Shown piece after piece: positions 15,178 through 24,862 of a DNA stretch of 64,000 nt (its first letter is position 1; each line of letters begins with the position of its first letter). The notes beneath the pieces were generated by a model that searched no databases, had not been told where the DNA came from, and was given only the letters and a program-made list of their open reading frames with translations. Source of the stretch: Clostridia bacterium (lineage in GTDB: Bacteria; Bacillota; Clostridia; Oscillospirales; Acutalibacteraceae). The stretch is from positions 1 through 64,000 of the forward strand of contig JAFQCT010000016.1 in the NCBI GenBank assembly GCA_017399405.1, given 5' to 3'. A program made the position numbers and the translations under genes.

Positions 15178-15639
15178 ATGGAAGATTACATTAGAATTTT
15201 AAGAAAAAAGATAGGACACGAAAGAGTAATTCTAAATTATGCAGGTTGTATCATTATTGACAAACAAAATAAACTTTTATTGCAGAAACGCTCTGATTGT
15301 GGCGAGTGGGGATTTCTCGGCGGTTTAGTTGAATTAGGTGAATCTGTTGAAGAAACCGCTATAAGAGAAATTAAAGAAGAGTGTGGTCTTGATGTTGAAA
15401 TAACATCTTTATACGGTGTGTATTCAAAATACTTTGCAGAATATTCAAATGGAGATAAAGCACAAACCATTGTTCACATTTTTAAAGCAAAAGTTATTGG
15501 TGGAAAATTGATTGAAAGAAATGATGAAACACTTGAATTGCAGTATTTTGATTTAAAAGATGTACCACCAATGTTTTGCAAACAACATCAAGATGTGATG
15601 AATGATATTATTGCAGGCAAAGAATATGTATATAGATAA
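15178..15639 (+). CDS. Nudix hydrolase
   Basis: 153 residues. Hydrolyses a nucleoside diphosphate linked to another moiety; substrate unknown. The Nudix box runs from GGLVELGES through REIKEECGL (about 52-74) and fits the consensus GX5EX7REUXEEXGU. I start at ATG 15178 (MEDYIRILRKK), because an in-frame TTG at 15109 lies inside the promoter and AGCAGGAA precedes 15178. The beta-mannosidase start follows 13 bp after the stop, so the two genes are probably cotranscribed. Confidence 0.9.
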   Translation: MEDYIRILRKKIGHERVILNYAGCIIIDKQNKLLLQKRSDCGEWGFLGGLVELGESVEETAIREIKEECGLDVEITSLYGVYSKYFAEYSNGDKAQTIVHIFKAKVIGGKLIERNDETLELQYFDLKDVPPMFCKQHQDVMNDIIAGKEYVYR

Positions 15640-15652
15640 AGGAAAATTTGTT

Positions 15653-18109
15653 ATGAAAACCTACAATCTCAACGGACAATGGAATATGACTCGTGTTGCA
15701 ACAGGGGAAAAGTACAATGTTAATGTCCCATCTGATAACTACACTCAATTATTGGAATTGGGTGTTATTCCTGACCCATATTATAAAGATAACGAAAAAA
15801 AGGTTGAATGGGTTGGTCGTGAGGACTGGACTTATGAAAAAACATTCATACTCACGGAAGAAGATATAAACAATCGCAAGGTTTTGCTTATCTGCAAAGC
15901 ACTTGATACACTTTGTGATGTTTATGTAAATGATACACTCGTAGGCAAAGGCAATAACGCTCATCTCAAATATGAATTTGATATAAAAGCTGTGGCAAAA
16001 GCAGGGGAGAATACTCTTAAAATCGCATTTTTCTCACCAACAAATTACGCAGAGAAAATGCAGAAAGAAAAGCCAATACCAAAGAATTGCAACGGTACTG
16101 ACGGTGCTGCATATATTCGTAAACCACATTGCCATTTCGGTTGGGATTGGGGTCCACATCTTCCTCTTTCAGGTATTACTGACGATATTTGGATTGAGTG
16201 CTTTGACAATCGTATTACAGATGTTGAAATCAAGCAAATCCACGAAAATGGCAAAGTAGCAGTTAAAATCAACACCGTTGTTGATGGCGATGGCGAAGTA
16301 ACCGCAAAAATCATTTATCCTGACGGTTCAGAACACCCAATCGAAAACAATGAAATCACAATCGAAAACCCTGAACTTTGGTGGACAAGAGAGTTATCTG
16401 GAAAAGAAAAGCAACCACTTTACACAGTAGTTGCAACTTTAGGCGATACAGAGATTGTCAAGAAAATAGGTCTTCGCACAATCCGTCTTGACCGTTCAAA
16501 AGACCAATACGGTAGCAATTTCTGTTTTTATCTTAACGATACACCAATTTTTGGTAAAGGTGCTAACTGGATTCTTCCCGATTCTCTTATGGGCAGAGTC
16601 ACAAATGCAACTTATGATTATTACATAGATTCAGCCCTCAAAGCAAACTTCAATATGATTCGTACTTGGGGTGGTGCTTACTACACACCTGACTATTTCT
16701 ATGAACAATGTGACGAAAAAGGTATTCTTATATGGCAAGATTTTATGTTTGCTTGTCTTATGTACCCATTCTATGAAGACGATTTCCGTGAAAATGTATT
16801 GACCGAAATTAAGTATCAGGTAAAACGCATTAAATCTCATCCATCACTCTGCCTTTGGGGTGGTAATAACGAGATTGAAACAATGTTTGCATATATGCCT
16901 GAAAATATGAAAATTGTTCAATGGTACAAAAAGTTCTTCTATGAAATCTTAAAAGATTTAATTGCAGACCTTGACCCTGACACACCATATATCGAAACAT
17001 CACCAATCGGCGAAAGTTTTCGTAAGGGCGTAACAGGTGACGACCACGGTGACACACATATGTGGACTGTCTGGCACGGACAAAAACCACTTAATTATTA
17101 TAGAAGCAGACCTACTCGTTTTTGTAGCGAATTCGGTCTTGAATCCTTACCGTCAATGGACGCAGTTCGTCAATTTGCAGAAGAAAGCGATTACTACATT
17201 ACAAGTGATATATTCAATTCGCATCAGAAATGCCGAAATGGTAATCGCAAAATGCTCTATTACTTGCTCGAAAAGTATTACGAGCCACAAAAGTTTGAAG
17301 ATTTAATCTATATGACAAATCTTATTCAGAAAGAGTGTATTCAGGACGCAACTGAACATTGGCGAAGAAATCGTCACCGTTGCCACGGTTCACTTTTCTG
17401 GCAGTATAATGATTGCTGGCAGGCTCCGTCTTGGTCAAGTGTCGATTATACAGGCAAGTGGAAAGCACTTCAATACGCTTCTCGCCATTTCTTTGAGCCT
17501 GTTTGTATATCAGTTGAAGACTCAAAGAAAGACTACAAAATCTATGCAATCAATGATTTAAGAGAAGCAAAGAATGTAAAAATTACTATTACTCTTTCAA
17601 CTGTTGACGGAGAAATTATCTCTTCAAATGAACTTACAAAAACACTTAGCCCGCTTTCAAGTGAATGTGTTTTTGGTGCAGATATTAAGGGCGATAAAAA
17701 AGAAATTTTCTTGTCAGTAAAAATGTTAGAAAATGATACACTTATATCAGAAAGAACAAAGATTTTTGCACCTGACAGGGAAATGAAACTTAAACCAAAC
17801 ACTATCACAAAGTCAGTTTCATACGAAAATGGTGAAATTATTGTTAAACTTAGTTCACCTGTATTCTGTCGTAGCGTAATGGTTGATATCGAGAACTTCA
17901 GTGAGCCATTTTCTGACAATTACTTCGATTTGTTACCAAATGAAGAAAAAATCATAACAGTTAAAGCGGACAAAGAATATGAAGTGATGGTAAAATCATT
18001 AGCAGATATTCCTGTTAAAGGTTCAAAACTTAAAACGAATCTTTATAGAGCAAAATTCTTTGTTGAGCCTGAAAATCTTGCAAACTGGTTTTACTATACA
18101 GTAAACTGA
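15653..18109 (+). CDS. beta-mannosidase (glycoside hydrolase family 2)
   Basis: 818 residues, no signal peptide, so cytoplasmic. Cleaves terminal beta-mannose from imported oligosaccharides. It has the GH2 layout: N-terminal jelly roll (about 1-170, WVGREDWTYEKTF), immunoglobulin-like domain (about 180-280), TIM barrel (about 285-600) and C-terminal beta domains. The acid/base is E407 in WGGNNEIE and the nucleophile is E493 in CSEFGLES; both contexts are typical of beta-mannosidases rather than beta-galactosidases. I chose ATG 15653 because AAAGGA lies at 15638-15643; the longer frame overlaps the Nudix gene. No transporter is adjacent. Confidence 0.88.
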   Translation: MKTYNLNGQWNMTRVATGEKYNVNVPSDNYTQLLELGVIPDPYYKDNEKKVEWVGREDWTYEKTFILTEEDINNRKVLLICKALDTLCDVYVNDTLVGKGNNAHLKYEFDIKAVAKAGENTLKIAFFSPTNYAEKMQKEKPIPKNCNGTDGAAYIRKPHCHFGWDWGPHLPLSGITDDIWIECFDNRITDVEIKQIHENGKVAVKINTVVDGDGEVTAKIIYPDGSEHPIENNEITIENPELWWTRELSGKEKQPLYTVVATLGDTEIVKKIGLRTIRLDRSKDQYGSNFCFYLNDTPIFGKGANWILPDSLMGRVTNATYDYYIDSALKANFNMIRTWGGAYYTPDYFYEQCDEKGILIWQDFMFACLMYPFYEDDFRENVLTEIKYQVKRIKSHPSLCLWGGNNEIETMFAYMPENMKIVQWYKKFFYEILKDLIADLDPDTPYIETSPIGESFRKGVTGDDHGDTHMWTVWHGQKPLNYYRSRPTRFCSEFGLESLPSMDAVRQFAEESDYYITSDIFNSHQKCRNGNRKMLYYLLEKYYEPQKFEDLIYMTNLIQKECIQDATEHWRRNRHRCHGSLFWQYNDCWQAPSWSSVDYTGKWKALQYASRHFFEPVCISVEDSKKDYKIYAINDLREAKNVKITITLSTVDGEIISSNELTKTLSPLSSECVFGADIKGDKKEIFLSVKMLENDTLISERTKIFAPDREMKLKPNTITKSVSYENGEIIVKLSSPVFCRSVMVDIENFSEPFSDNYFDLLPNEEKIITVKADKEYEVMVKSLADIPVKGSKLKTNLYRAKFFVEPENLANWFYYTVN

Positions 18110-18111
18110 TA

Positions 18112-18140
18112 TTGATTTTCTATCAAAAAAACTATATAAT
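18112..18140 (+). promoter_or_regulatory. sigma-A type promoter
   Basis: TTGATT at 18112-18117 and TATAAT at 18135-18140, 17-bp spacer, ahead of the lipoprotein gene. Confidence 0.75.
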
Positions 18141-18162
18141 ATAAACCGAAAGGATTGATATT

Positions 18163-18762
18163 ATGAAAAAACTTATTTCAATTATACTTGTTGCTGTAAT
18201 GGTGCTTTCATTTGCAGCATGTGATAACAATAAAAAACCACCGGTTGAAACATTACCACTTGATACAGAAGCGTTAAAAGCAGACTGGAAAAATGGCACA
18301 CTTGGTTTCCCTGGTGATAAAACTGTAACATTCCCTTGCACTCTCAGTGAGTTTCTTGAACAAAGCGGTGCAAAAATAAATGGAACTCAGGTAACAGAAG
18401 ATACTATATTAGAATCTGACGAAAGTGCATCTTTTTATGCTTCAGTAGAAGGTGCAAACTTCAAAATCACAATAAAGAATACAACTGATGAAGCAATAAG
18501 TTGTGCAAATGCTTATGTTTCAAAATATAGCTACAATAACACTAATGAGGCAAACAGACAAATCAAGTTTGCAGGCACACTTTCACCGGGTGTATCTCGT
18601 AGCGATGTTGAAAAGGCATTAGAAATCCCTGAAAACAGAACATCTGAAGATGAGTTCTATATTTATGAAGGAAGAAATTCAAAAAATAAAAAAGTAAAGT
18701 TGAATGTTGCGTTTAATAATGATGGCGTGGTAAATTCAGTTTCTTACGAAATACTTTATTAA
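18163..18762 (+). CDS. lipoprotein of unknown function
   Basis: 199 residues. The signal peptide ends in a lipobox, LSFAAC, with the lipid-modified cysteine at position 20, so it should be anchored to the outer face of the membrane. A segment beginning LSPGVSRSDVEKALEIPE (about 145) resembles the small SmpA/BamE-like or beta-lactamase-inhibitor-like fold found in many secreted Firmicute proteins. The remainder is not recognised. It has its own promoter and is followed 25 bp later by a membrane protein of unknown function that may belong to the same operon. Confidence 0.75.
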   Translation: MKKLISIILVAVMVLSFAACDNNKKPPVETLPLDTEALKADWKNGTLGFPGDKTVTFPCTLSEFLEQSGAKINGTQVTEDTILESDESASFYASVEGANFKITIKNTTDEAISCANAYVSKYSYNNTNEANRQIKFAGTLSPGVSRSDVEKALEIPENRTSEDEFYIYEGRNSKNKKVKLNVAFNNDGVVNSVSYEILY

Positions 18763-18787
18763 ACCATAAAATTAAGGGGTTTGGAAA

Positions 18788-19738
18788 ATGGTAGGTAGCG
18801 GAATAAAAAAATATGCAAATGAAAAAGGTTGGCAGATTAAAGAGGGTATAGCGTTTGGCGTTTACCGTGGCTATATGATGTCAATGGAAGAGGGCAACGG
18901 TTGGAAAAGTCTTTCAGTAACAGCAAGACTTGAAAGCGATGCTGCAATGCAATCTGCTTATGAATTGTTAAACGATAAGGATATAAAAAAAGATTACAGA
19001 ATAAATAACAGTACAGTTTCACAATCTGCTGTAACAATTATATTCCTTGATAATCCGGGAACAATGAAACGAATTGTTGAGTTTATTGAGCGTTTTTGTG
19101 ATGGACTTGATTCTTTTGGTGCAAAAGGCGTTGAATATTGCAGCTCTTGTGGCCTTGAACTTAATGGTGCAGGTGTTCCCGCACTTATGAATGGTGCAGT
19201 TTATATGCTTCACGAAGGCTGTCTTAATAGAGATGATGAGCAAATGAATTATGCAAAAGAAGAAAAGCAGAAACAAGGTAGTGTGGCATCAGGTACAATC
19301 GGTGCATTCCTTGGTGCAATCGTAGGCTCAATTCCTTGGGCAGTTGCATCATATTTTGGCTGGTTTGTAGGCTGGTTTGGTTTTATTATTGGTATTGCCT
19401 CAAAGAAAGGCTATGAACTCTTTAAGGGGAAAGAAACAAAGGCTAAAGGTGTTGCAATTATCGTTTCAACTATCCTTTGTGTAATCCTTGCAGAAAGTGT
19501 TGCTATTATGGTCGGCGTAGGTGTCGCTTGGTGGGAGCAAGGCGAAGTGTTCAGCATTCTTGATGTTGTTCTTACATACATTTATGCACTTGTTGACAAC
19601 TCTGAAATACTTACAAGTGTGTTAGCTGACATTGCTCTTGGACTTGTATTTGCAGCACTTGGTACTTGGTCAACAATTAGTGAAATTTTTAGAGCAACAA
19701 GCAAAAAAGCAGACAGATTTATAAGACTTGATAAATAA
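18788..19738 (+). CDS. multi-pass membrane protein of unknown function with a CxxC pair
   Basis: 316 residues, not recognised. The N-terminal half is soluble, contains the pair CSSC (about 118-121) and a later HEGC, a possible zinc site, and has no signal peptide. The C-terminal half has about four hydrophobic spans: a glycine-rich GAFLGAIVGSIPW segment, then GWFVGWFGFIIGIA, then spans near 225-247 and 270-295. It follows the lipoprotein gene closely and is preceded by AAGGGG. It ends at a bidirectional terminator facing the opposite-strand mtaB gene. Confidence 0.7.
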   Translation: MVGSGIKKYANEKGWQIKEGIAFGVYRGYMMSMEEGNGWKSLSVTARLESDAAMQSAYELLNDKDIKKDYRINNSTVSQSAVTIIFLDNPGTMKRIVEFIERFCDGLDSFGAKGVEYCSSCGLELNGAGVPALMNGAVYMLHEGCLNRDDEQMNYAKEEKQKQGSVASGTIGAFLGAIVGSIPWAVASYFGWFVGWFGFIIGIASKKGYELFKGKETKAKGVAIIVSTILCVILAESVAIMVGVGVAWWEQGEVFSILDVVLTYIYALVDNSEILTSVLADIALGLVFAALGTWSTISEIFRATSKKADRFIRLDK

Positions 19739-19740
19739 CA

Positions 19741-19770
19741 AAATACGGACGGTTGATACCGTCCGTATTT
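19741..19770. terminator. bidirectional terminator between convergent genes
   Basis: A perfect 12-bp inverted repeat AAATACGGACGG/CCGTCCGTATTT with a 6-base loop. T runs on both strands suit the plus-strand membrane protein gene and the minus-strand mtaB gene. Confidence 0.92.
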
Positions 19771-19771
19771 T

Positions 19772-21049
19772 TTATTCACCTATGCAATAATCATCTTCAA
19801 CGCTGATAATCTTAACTTTTTTTATTTCGCCAACAACACCATTTTCGCATTTGACAGGTGTGTAATTTGCAGTATAACCTAAATACATATCATCATCTTG
19901 TCTGCTTTCAATAAGCACAGAAAGAGTTTCACCAATTTGCTTTTCTAAAAACTCAGTTCTGATTTTGTCAGCAACTTTTGAAAGTTCACTGACTCTTTGG
20001 TGTTTAACAGTTTTTTCAATCTGACCATCCATTTTGTCGGCAACAGTACCACTTCTGCGAGAGTAGGGGAATATGTGTATTTTTTCAAATCCAACCTTTT
20101 CTGCAAACTTCTTTGTGGTTTCGAAATCTTCCGGAGTTTCTTGCGGAAAACCAACCATAATGTCAGTTGTAAGAGTGCAATCTTTGAAAGATTTTCTCAA
20201 CTTTTCGCATAGTGCAAAATATTCATCGCTTGTGTAGTGCCTGTTCATCTTTTTAAGAATTTTATCACAACCACTTTGCAATGAAATATGGAATTGTGGG
20301 CAAAGTTTTTCGCATTTAGCCATTTTTTCAATGAGTTTATCAGTAATATGGTCAGGTTCAAGGGAGCCAAGACGAATACGCTCAATTTTTTCATTTTCAC
20401 TAACAATAGAAATCGCATCTGCTAAATCAAGGTCAAAGCCTTTACCGTAAGCCGAAAGGTTGATTCCTACAAGCACTATTTCGCGATAACCATTATTTGC
20501 AAGAGCCTCAACCTCACGCTTAATATCATCTATAGGTTTCCACCTTATACGACCACGAGCCTTTGGGATTATACAGTATGAACAAAATCTGTCACAACCG
20601 TCTTCAATTTTAAGAGTAGCCCTTGTACGCTCTTCAAAAGAGGTTATACCGCTTGAAATTAGTGGTTCACCTGATTCGTGTTGCTCCATATGTAACACTC
20701 TGCAAGATGCACTAAAATACTCGTTTAATGAAGAAACAAGCAACTTGTTATTCTTGTTACCTAAAACAATGTCTGCTTCTGCAAGTTTTTCTGCCATTTC
20801 GGGAAATGATTGTGGCATACATCCTGTAAGTACAACTGTACTGTCAGGGTGTTTCTTTTTATAGTGACGAACACATTGTCTTGTCTTGCGGTCACTTTCA
20901 CTTGTAACTGTGCAAGAGTTTATAACAAAAATATCTGCATCATCTTCATCTTCGGTAACTTGATAACCATTTTTATTTAATTGTTCACGCATTTCTTGAG
21001 TTTCATATTGATTTACTTTGCACCCAAGAGTATGAAAGAACACCTTCAT
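19772..21049 (-). CDS. mtaB: tRNA N6-threonylcarbamoyladenosine(37) methylthiotransferase MtaB
   Basis: 425 residues. Radical SAM enzyme that adds a methylthio group to t6A at position 37 of ANN-decoding tRNAs. N-terminal UPF0004 cysteines lie in LGCKVNQYE, NSCTVT and TGCMPQ; the radical SAM motif CxxxCxxC lies in GCDRFCSYC (about 154); a TRAM domain is C-terminal. LGCKVNQYE is typical of MtaB, whereas MiaB and RimO differ at this place. It is the only minus-strand gene in the first 46 kb and is divergent from the carboxypeptidase gene, with an 87-bp gap. Confidence 0.9.
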   Translation of the reverse strand: MKVFFHTLGCKVNQYETQEMREQLNKNGYQVTEDEDDADIFVINSCTVTSESDRKTRQCVRHYKKKHPDSTVVLTGCMPQSFPEMAEKLAEADIVLGNKNNKLLVSSLNEYFSASCRVLHMEQHESGEPLISSGITSFEERTRATLKIEDGCDRFCSYCIIPKARGRIRWKPIDDIKREVEALANNGYREIVLVGINLSAYGKGFDLDLADAISIVSENEKIERIRLGSLEPDHITDKLIEKMAKCEKLCPQFHISLQSGCDKILKKMNRHYTSDEYFALCEKLRKSFKDCTLTTDIMVGFPQETPEDFETTKKFAEKVGFEKIHIFPYSRRSGTVADKMDGQIEKTVKHQRVSELSKVADKIRTEFLEKQIGETLSVLIESRQDDDMYLGYTANYTPVKCENGVVGEIKKVKIISVEDDYCIGE

Positions 21050-21136
21050 AAAATCACCAAAACATATTGTAACATACTTTTTAATTTTTTCATATACTAA
21101 TTTGTCCCATTCATATAATTTTTTGGAGGGATATAA

Positions 21137-22291
21137 ATGAAAAAGATTATTTCAGTTTTGTTATGTGTTTTATTATTAGTACCGTTGTCAATACCCGTTT
21201 ATGCAGAAGAAACCGATACTTTAACTCAATCGCTTTCGTGTAAATCTGCAATTTTAATGGAAGTATCAAGTGGACAGGTGTTAATGGAGAAAAATGCAGA
21301 TGAAAAACTACCACCTGCATCTATTACGAAAATTATGACACTTCTGCTTGTTATGGAAGAGTTAGAAGTAGGCTCAATTACCCTTGAAGATAAGGTTACA
21401 GCAAGTCGTGAAGCCTCGTCAAAAGGTGGCTCACAAATCTGGCTTAAAGAGGGTGAAGTGATGACTGTCCACGAACTTCTTAAAGCTACCGCAGTTGCAA
21501 GTGCCAACGATGCAAGTACTGCTCTTGCGGAATATATATCAGGTGACGAGACTGCTTTTGTGGCTACAATGAATAATCGTGCTTATGAACTTGGTATGAC
21601 AAATACGAATTTTGAAAACTGTTCAGGACTTGACGATACTGCCGAAAACCATTATTCAACCGCTCGTGATATTGCAATTATGAGTCGTGAACTTATGAAA
21701 CACGAAAAAATTAAGGAGTATACAACTATATGGATGGATTCACTTCGCAATGGCGAAACCGAACTGGTAAATACCAATAAACTGGTACGCTTTTATGAAG
21801 GCACAACAGGACTCAAAACAGGCACAACCTCAAAGGCAGGGCATTGTTTAAGTGCAACCGCACAGCGTAACGGTATGGAGTTAGTAGCAGTTGTACTTGG
21901 TAGTGATAACAGTACAGACCGTTTTGAAGATGCAAAAAAACTTCTTAATTGGGGGTTTGCAAATTATTCAATTTATGAGCCACAGATTGATACAACCTTA
22001 ATTACAGATGTTACTGTGTTATGCGGTGAGCAAGATACAATTAAATCTGTTGTAAAAAATCCTAATCCGATTTTAATAAAAAAGGGCACAGAGAATCAGA
22101 TAACACAAAGAGTAGACATTTGTATTGATGTTGAAGCGCCCGTTGAAAAAGGGCAAAAACTCGGCGCAGTATATTTCGAAAAAGATGGTGAAATATTAGC
22201 TGAATGTTCCATTGTAAGCGAAAACGCAGTTAATAAAAGGGGCGTGTTTTTCGTATTCAAAATTTTATGGTCAACTTTTGCAAAAAAATAA
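21137..22291 (+). CDS. D-alanyl-D-alanine carboxypeptidase (DacF/PBP5-like)
   Basis: 384 residues with a signal peptide (cleavage near VYA, residue 23). Trims the terminal D-alanine from peptidoglycan stem peptides. Penicillin-binding motifs: S62-ITK65, S122-AN and KTGTT (about 222), followed by a C-terminal PBP5-like beta domain and a hydrophobic tail that may anchor it. DacF and its relatives act in vegetative or sporulation-linked wall modification; which one is not clear. ATG 21137 follows GGAGGG, and a TATAAT at 21114-21119 lies upstream without an obvious -35. Confidence 0.9.
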   Translation: MKKIISVLLCVLLLVPLSIPVYAEETDTLTQSLSCKSAILMEVSSGQVLMEKNADEKLPPASITKIMTLLLVMEELEVGSITLEDKVTASREASSKGGSQIWLKEGEVMTVHELLKATAVASANDASTALAEYISGDETAFVATMNNRAYELGMTNTNFENCSGLDDTAENHYSTARDIAIMSRELMKHEKIKEYTTIWMDSLRNGETELVNTNKLVRFYEGTTGLKTGTTSKAGHCLSATAQRNGMELVAVVLGSDNSTDRFEDAKKLLNWGFANYSIYEPQIDTTLITDVTVLCGEQDTIKSVVKNPNPILIKKGTENQITQRVDICIDVEAPVEKGQKLGAVYFEKDGEILAECSIVSENAVNKRGVFFVFKILWSTFAKK

Positions 22292-22301
22292 TAAATTTCT
22301 A

Positions 22302-22330
22302 TTGAAAAACTTGTGATTTTAGGGTAAAAT
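22302..22330 (+). promoter_or_regulatory. sigma-A type promoter for pgi
   Basis: TTGAAA at 22302-22307 and TAAAAT at 22325-22330, 17-bp spacer. Confidence 0.7.
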
Positions 22331-22367
22331 AATAAAAACACTATCACAAAGCGAGGACTAATTCAAA

Positions 22368-23708
22368 ATGGCGTTAAAACTTAACGATAATTATGTTAAG
22401 AATTTTATTACTGATGATGAACTTAAGGCAATGGTGCCTGCAGTAGAAGATGCTCATCAGAAGATTGTTGACAAAAGTGGTGAGGGTGCCGACTTTTTAG
22501 GTTGGGTTGACCTTCCCGTTAATTATGATAAAGAAGAATTTGAAAGAATTAAAAAAGCAGCCGCTAAAATCAAAAGCGATTCACAAGCACTTGTAGTTAT
22601 CGGTATTGGTGGTTCATATCTTGGTGCTCGTGCAGCAATTGAATTCTGCACATCACAGAACTATAACCTTATTAAGAAAGATACACCAAATATCTATTTC
22701 AGCGGTAACTCAATCAGTGGCAACTCACTTTCTGAACTTGTTGACCTTGTAAAAGATGTTGATTTTTCAATCAATGTTATTTCAAAGTCAGGTACAACTA
22801 CTGAGCCTGCTATCGCATTCCGTATTTTCCGTGAACTTCTTATTGAAAAATACGGTGAAGAAGAGGCTTCAAAGCGTATTTATGTTACAACAGATAAAGC
22901 AAGGGGAACACTTAAAGAGTTCTCTGACAAAGCAGGTTATGAAACATTCGTAGTGCCTGATGATGTTGGTGGCAGATATTCAGTTCTTACTGCTGTTGGT
23001 CTTCTTCCAATCGCAGTTGCAGGAATTGATATTGAGAAAATGATGCAAGGTGCACAGGATGCCCGTGAAGCTTACAGCGTTTGCGATATCCAGAAGAACG
23101 ATTGCTATAAATATGCTGCAATCCGTAATGTTCTTTTACAAAAAGGCAAAGCAGTTGAACTTATGGTTGCTTATGAGCCTGACTTTACAATGATGAATGA
23201 ATGGTTCAAACAACTTTATGGCGAAAGCGAAGGTAAAGACGGTAAGGGTATATTCCCATCAAGCGTTATTTGTTCAACAGATTTGCACTCAATGGGTCAG
23301 TATATTCAAGATGGCGTTAGAATGCTTTTTGAAACTTCAGTTATGTTTACAAAACCAAAACGAGAAGTTGTTATTAAAGAAGATGAAGTTAATGCTGACG
23401 GTCTTAATTTCCTTGCAGGTCAGACTATGGACTATGTAAACCGCAGAGCATATCTCGGAACACTTTTAGCTCATGTTGATGGTGGCGTGCCAAACATCTG
23501 CATTGAAATTCCTGAGATGAGCGAATACGAATTCGGTTATCTTGTGTATTTCTTTGAAAAGGCTTGTGCAATTTCAGGTTACATTCTTGGTGTAAATCCA
23601 TTTAATCAGCCTGGTGTTGAAAGTTATAAAAAGAATATGTTTGCTCTTCTTGGCAAGCCTGGTTATGAGGCACAAAAAGAAGAATTGTTAAAGAGAATAA
23701 ATTTCTAA
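22368..23708 (+). CDS. pgi: glucose-6-phosphate isomerase
   Basis: 446 residues. Interconverts glucose 6-phosphate and fructose 6-phosphate in glycolysis and gluconeogenesis. Landmarks: [13 protein letters not shown] (about 77), [10 protein letters not shown] (about 140), the [16 protein letters not shown] signature (about 205) and the conserved tail with [12 protein letters not shown]. The length matches the compact Bacillus/Clostridia form. It has its own promoter and is followed 54 bp later by a small P-loop protein gene. Confidence 0.95.
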   Translation: MALKLNDNYVKNFITDDELKAMVPAVEDAHQKIVDKSGEGADFLGWVDLPVNYDKEEFERIKKAAAKIKSDSQALVVIGIGGSYLGARAAIEFCTSQNYNLIKKDTPNIYFSGNSISGNSLSELVDLVKDVDFSINVISKSGTTTEPAIAFRIFRELLIEKYGEEEASKRIYVTTDKARGTLKEFSDKAGYETFVVPDDVGGRYSVLTAVGLLPIAVAGIDIEKMMQGAQDAREAYSVCDIQKNDCYKYAAIRNVLLQKGKAVELMVAYEPDFTMMNEWFKQLYGESEGKDGKGIFPSSVICSTDLHSMGQYIQDGVRMLFETSVMFTKPKREVVIKEDEVNADGLNFLAGQTMDYVNRRAYLGTLLAHVDGGVPNICIEIPEMSEYEFGYLVYFFEKACAISGYILGVNPFNQPGVESYKKNMFALLGKPGYEAQKEELLKRINF

Positions 23709-23762
23709 TGGAAATGACCATTCTTAATAGGGATGGATAATAAATATATAGGAGGAGATAAT

Positions 23763-24191
23763 ATGATTTCTCTTATTATCGGTAAAAAAGGAACAGGAAA
23801 AACAAAGGTACTCGTAGAACATGTTAACGACGCAGTTCATGTATCAAGCGGTAATGTTGTATGTGTTGAAAAAGAAACAAAACTTACATACGATGTAAAT
23901 TATCGTGCAAGACTCGTTGCAACTGATGTGTTCGCAATTTCAGGTTATGATGCATTTTATGGTTTCTTAAGCGGTATTTGTGCAGGTGACCACGATATTA
24001 CTGATATCTTTGTTGATGCAACATATAGAATTGCAGAAGATACTGACAGAACAGGTGAAGCTCTCGCTGTATTCTTAAAGAAAGTTGACGAGCTTTCAAA
24101 GATTTCTGATACAAAGTTCACATTCACAATTTCTTCAGACCTTGATACTCTTCCTGAGTCAATGTTTGAATATTGCGAAAAAATCAACTAA
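23763..24191 (+). CDS. small P-loop NTPase-like protein, function unknown
   Basis: 142 residues starting MISLIIGKKGTGKT, so a Walker A (GKKGTGKT, about 7-14) is at the very N-terminus. An acidic DITDIFVDATY segment (about 80) could be a Walker B. The rest is shorter than any standard ATPase core, and no family-specific motif is recognised. ATG 23763 sits behind a perfect AGGAGG, so the 10-codon extension from 23733 is unlikely. It ends at a strong hairpin. It may be cotranscribed with pgi. Confidence 0.7.
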   Translation: MISLIIGKKGTGKTKVLVEHVNDAVHVSSGNVVCVEKETKLTYDVNYRARLVATDVFAISGYDAFYGFLSGICAGDHDITDIFVDATYRIAEDTDRTGEALAVFLKKVDELSKISDTKFTFTISSDLDTLPESMFEYCEKIN

Positions 24192-24211
24192 TCGTTAATT
24201 AAAAACGATAA

Positions 24212-24238
24212 GGCGGGGTCTTGACCCCGCCGATTTTA
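24212..24238 (+). terminator. GC-rich terminator (distant family A element)
   Basis: A perfect 9-bp stem GGCGGGGTC/GACCCCGCC (24212-24220 with 24223-24231) has a TT loop and a T-rich tail. A related element with the same GGGCGGGGTC core occurs at 56012. Confidence 0.75.
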
Positions 24239-24272
24239 TGTAAATTTGTATAAAAATATTTGTAAATTTTTA

Positions 24273-24301
24273 TTGACAAAAACGAAATAAATATATATAA
24301 T
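24273..24301 (+). promoter_or_regulatory. consensus sigma-A promoter for yceD-rpmF
   Basis: TTGACA at 24273-24278 and TATAAT at 24296-24301 with a 17-bp spacer, a perfect consensus promoter as expected for a ribosomal-protein operon. Confidence 0.9.
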
Positions 24302-24329
24302 ATTCTACGCATGTGATGAGGAATGTTTT

Positions 24330-24824
24330 ATGAATATTCAACTTGAACAAATTTTTAATCTTGAAGGCTCAAAAAAAGACTTCGATTTTATTTTTGAACC
24401 TGAATACTCCCTTTCTGATGATATTTCACTTGACGCACCGGGTATTGCGGTTAGTGGTAAAATCGAGAATCACACGGGTATTGTGTCGTTATCAGCAAAG
24501 GCAAAGTTTTCAGCAACCGTGGTTTGTAGTCGATGTGCTGAGAGTTTCAAGAAAAGTTTTGAGGTTGATATTGAACATTTACTTGCAAAAAGCCTTGAAA
24601 ATGATGAGAATGACGACTATATTATAGTTGAAAATGGTTCACTTGACTTGGCTACACTTGTTAGTGAAGATGTTATTTTTTCATTACCTTTAAGATTTTT
24701 GTGTAGTGAAGAATGTAAAGGTCTTTGCTCAAAATGTGGTAAAAATCTGAATGTAGGTCCTTGTGATTGCAAAAAAGATGTTGACCCACGAATGGCAGCG
24801 TTACTTTCGTTGCTTGAAGATTAG
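24330..24824 (+). CDS. YceD / DUF177 family protein
   Basis: 164 residues. The family is linked to 23S rRNA accumulation and is nearly always encoded just before L32, as here. Visible features are an N-terminal beta-rich part and two cysteine pairs, CSRC (about 61-64) and a C-terminal set ECKGLCSKCG with GPCDC, which look like a zinc site. The family signature SxxCxRCxxxF is present. Transcribed with rpmF from the strong promoter at 24273. Confidence 0.87.
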   Translation: MNIQLEQIFNLEGSKKDFDFIFEPEYSLSDDISLDAPGIAVSGKIENHTGIVSLSAKAKFSATVVCSRCAESFKKSFEVDIEHLLAKSLENDENDDYIIVENGSLDLATLVSEDVIFSLPLRFLCSEECKGLCSKCGKNLNVGPCDCKKDVDPRMAALLSLLED

Positions 24825-24862
24825 TTAATTTAATTTCAAAATATTAAACGGAGGTTCTTAAA

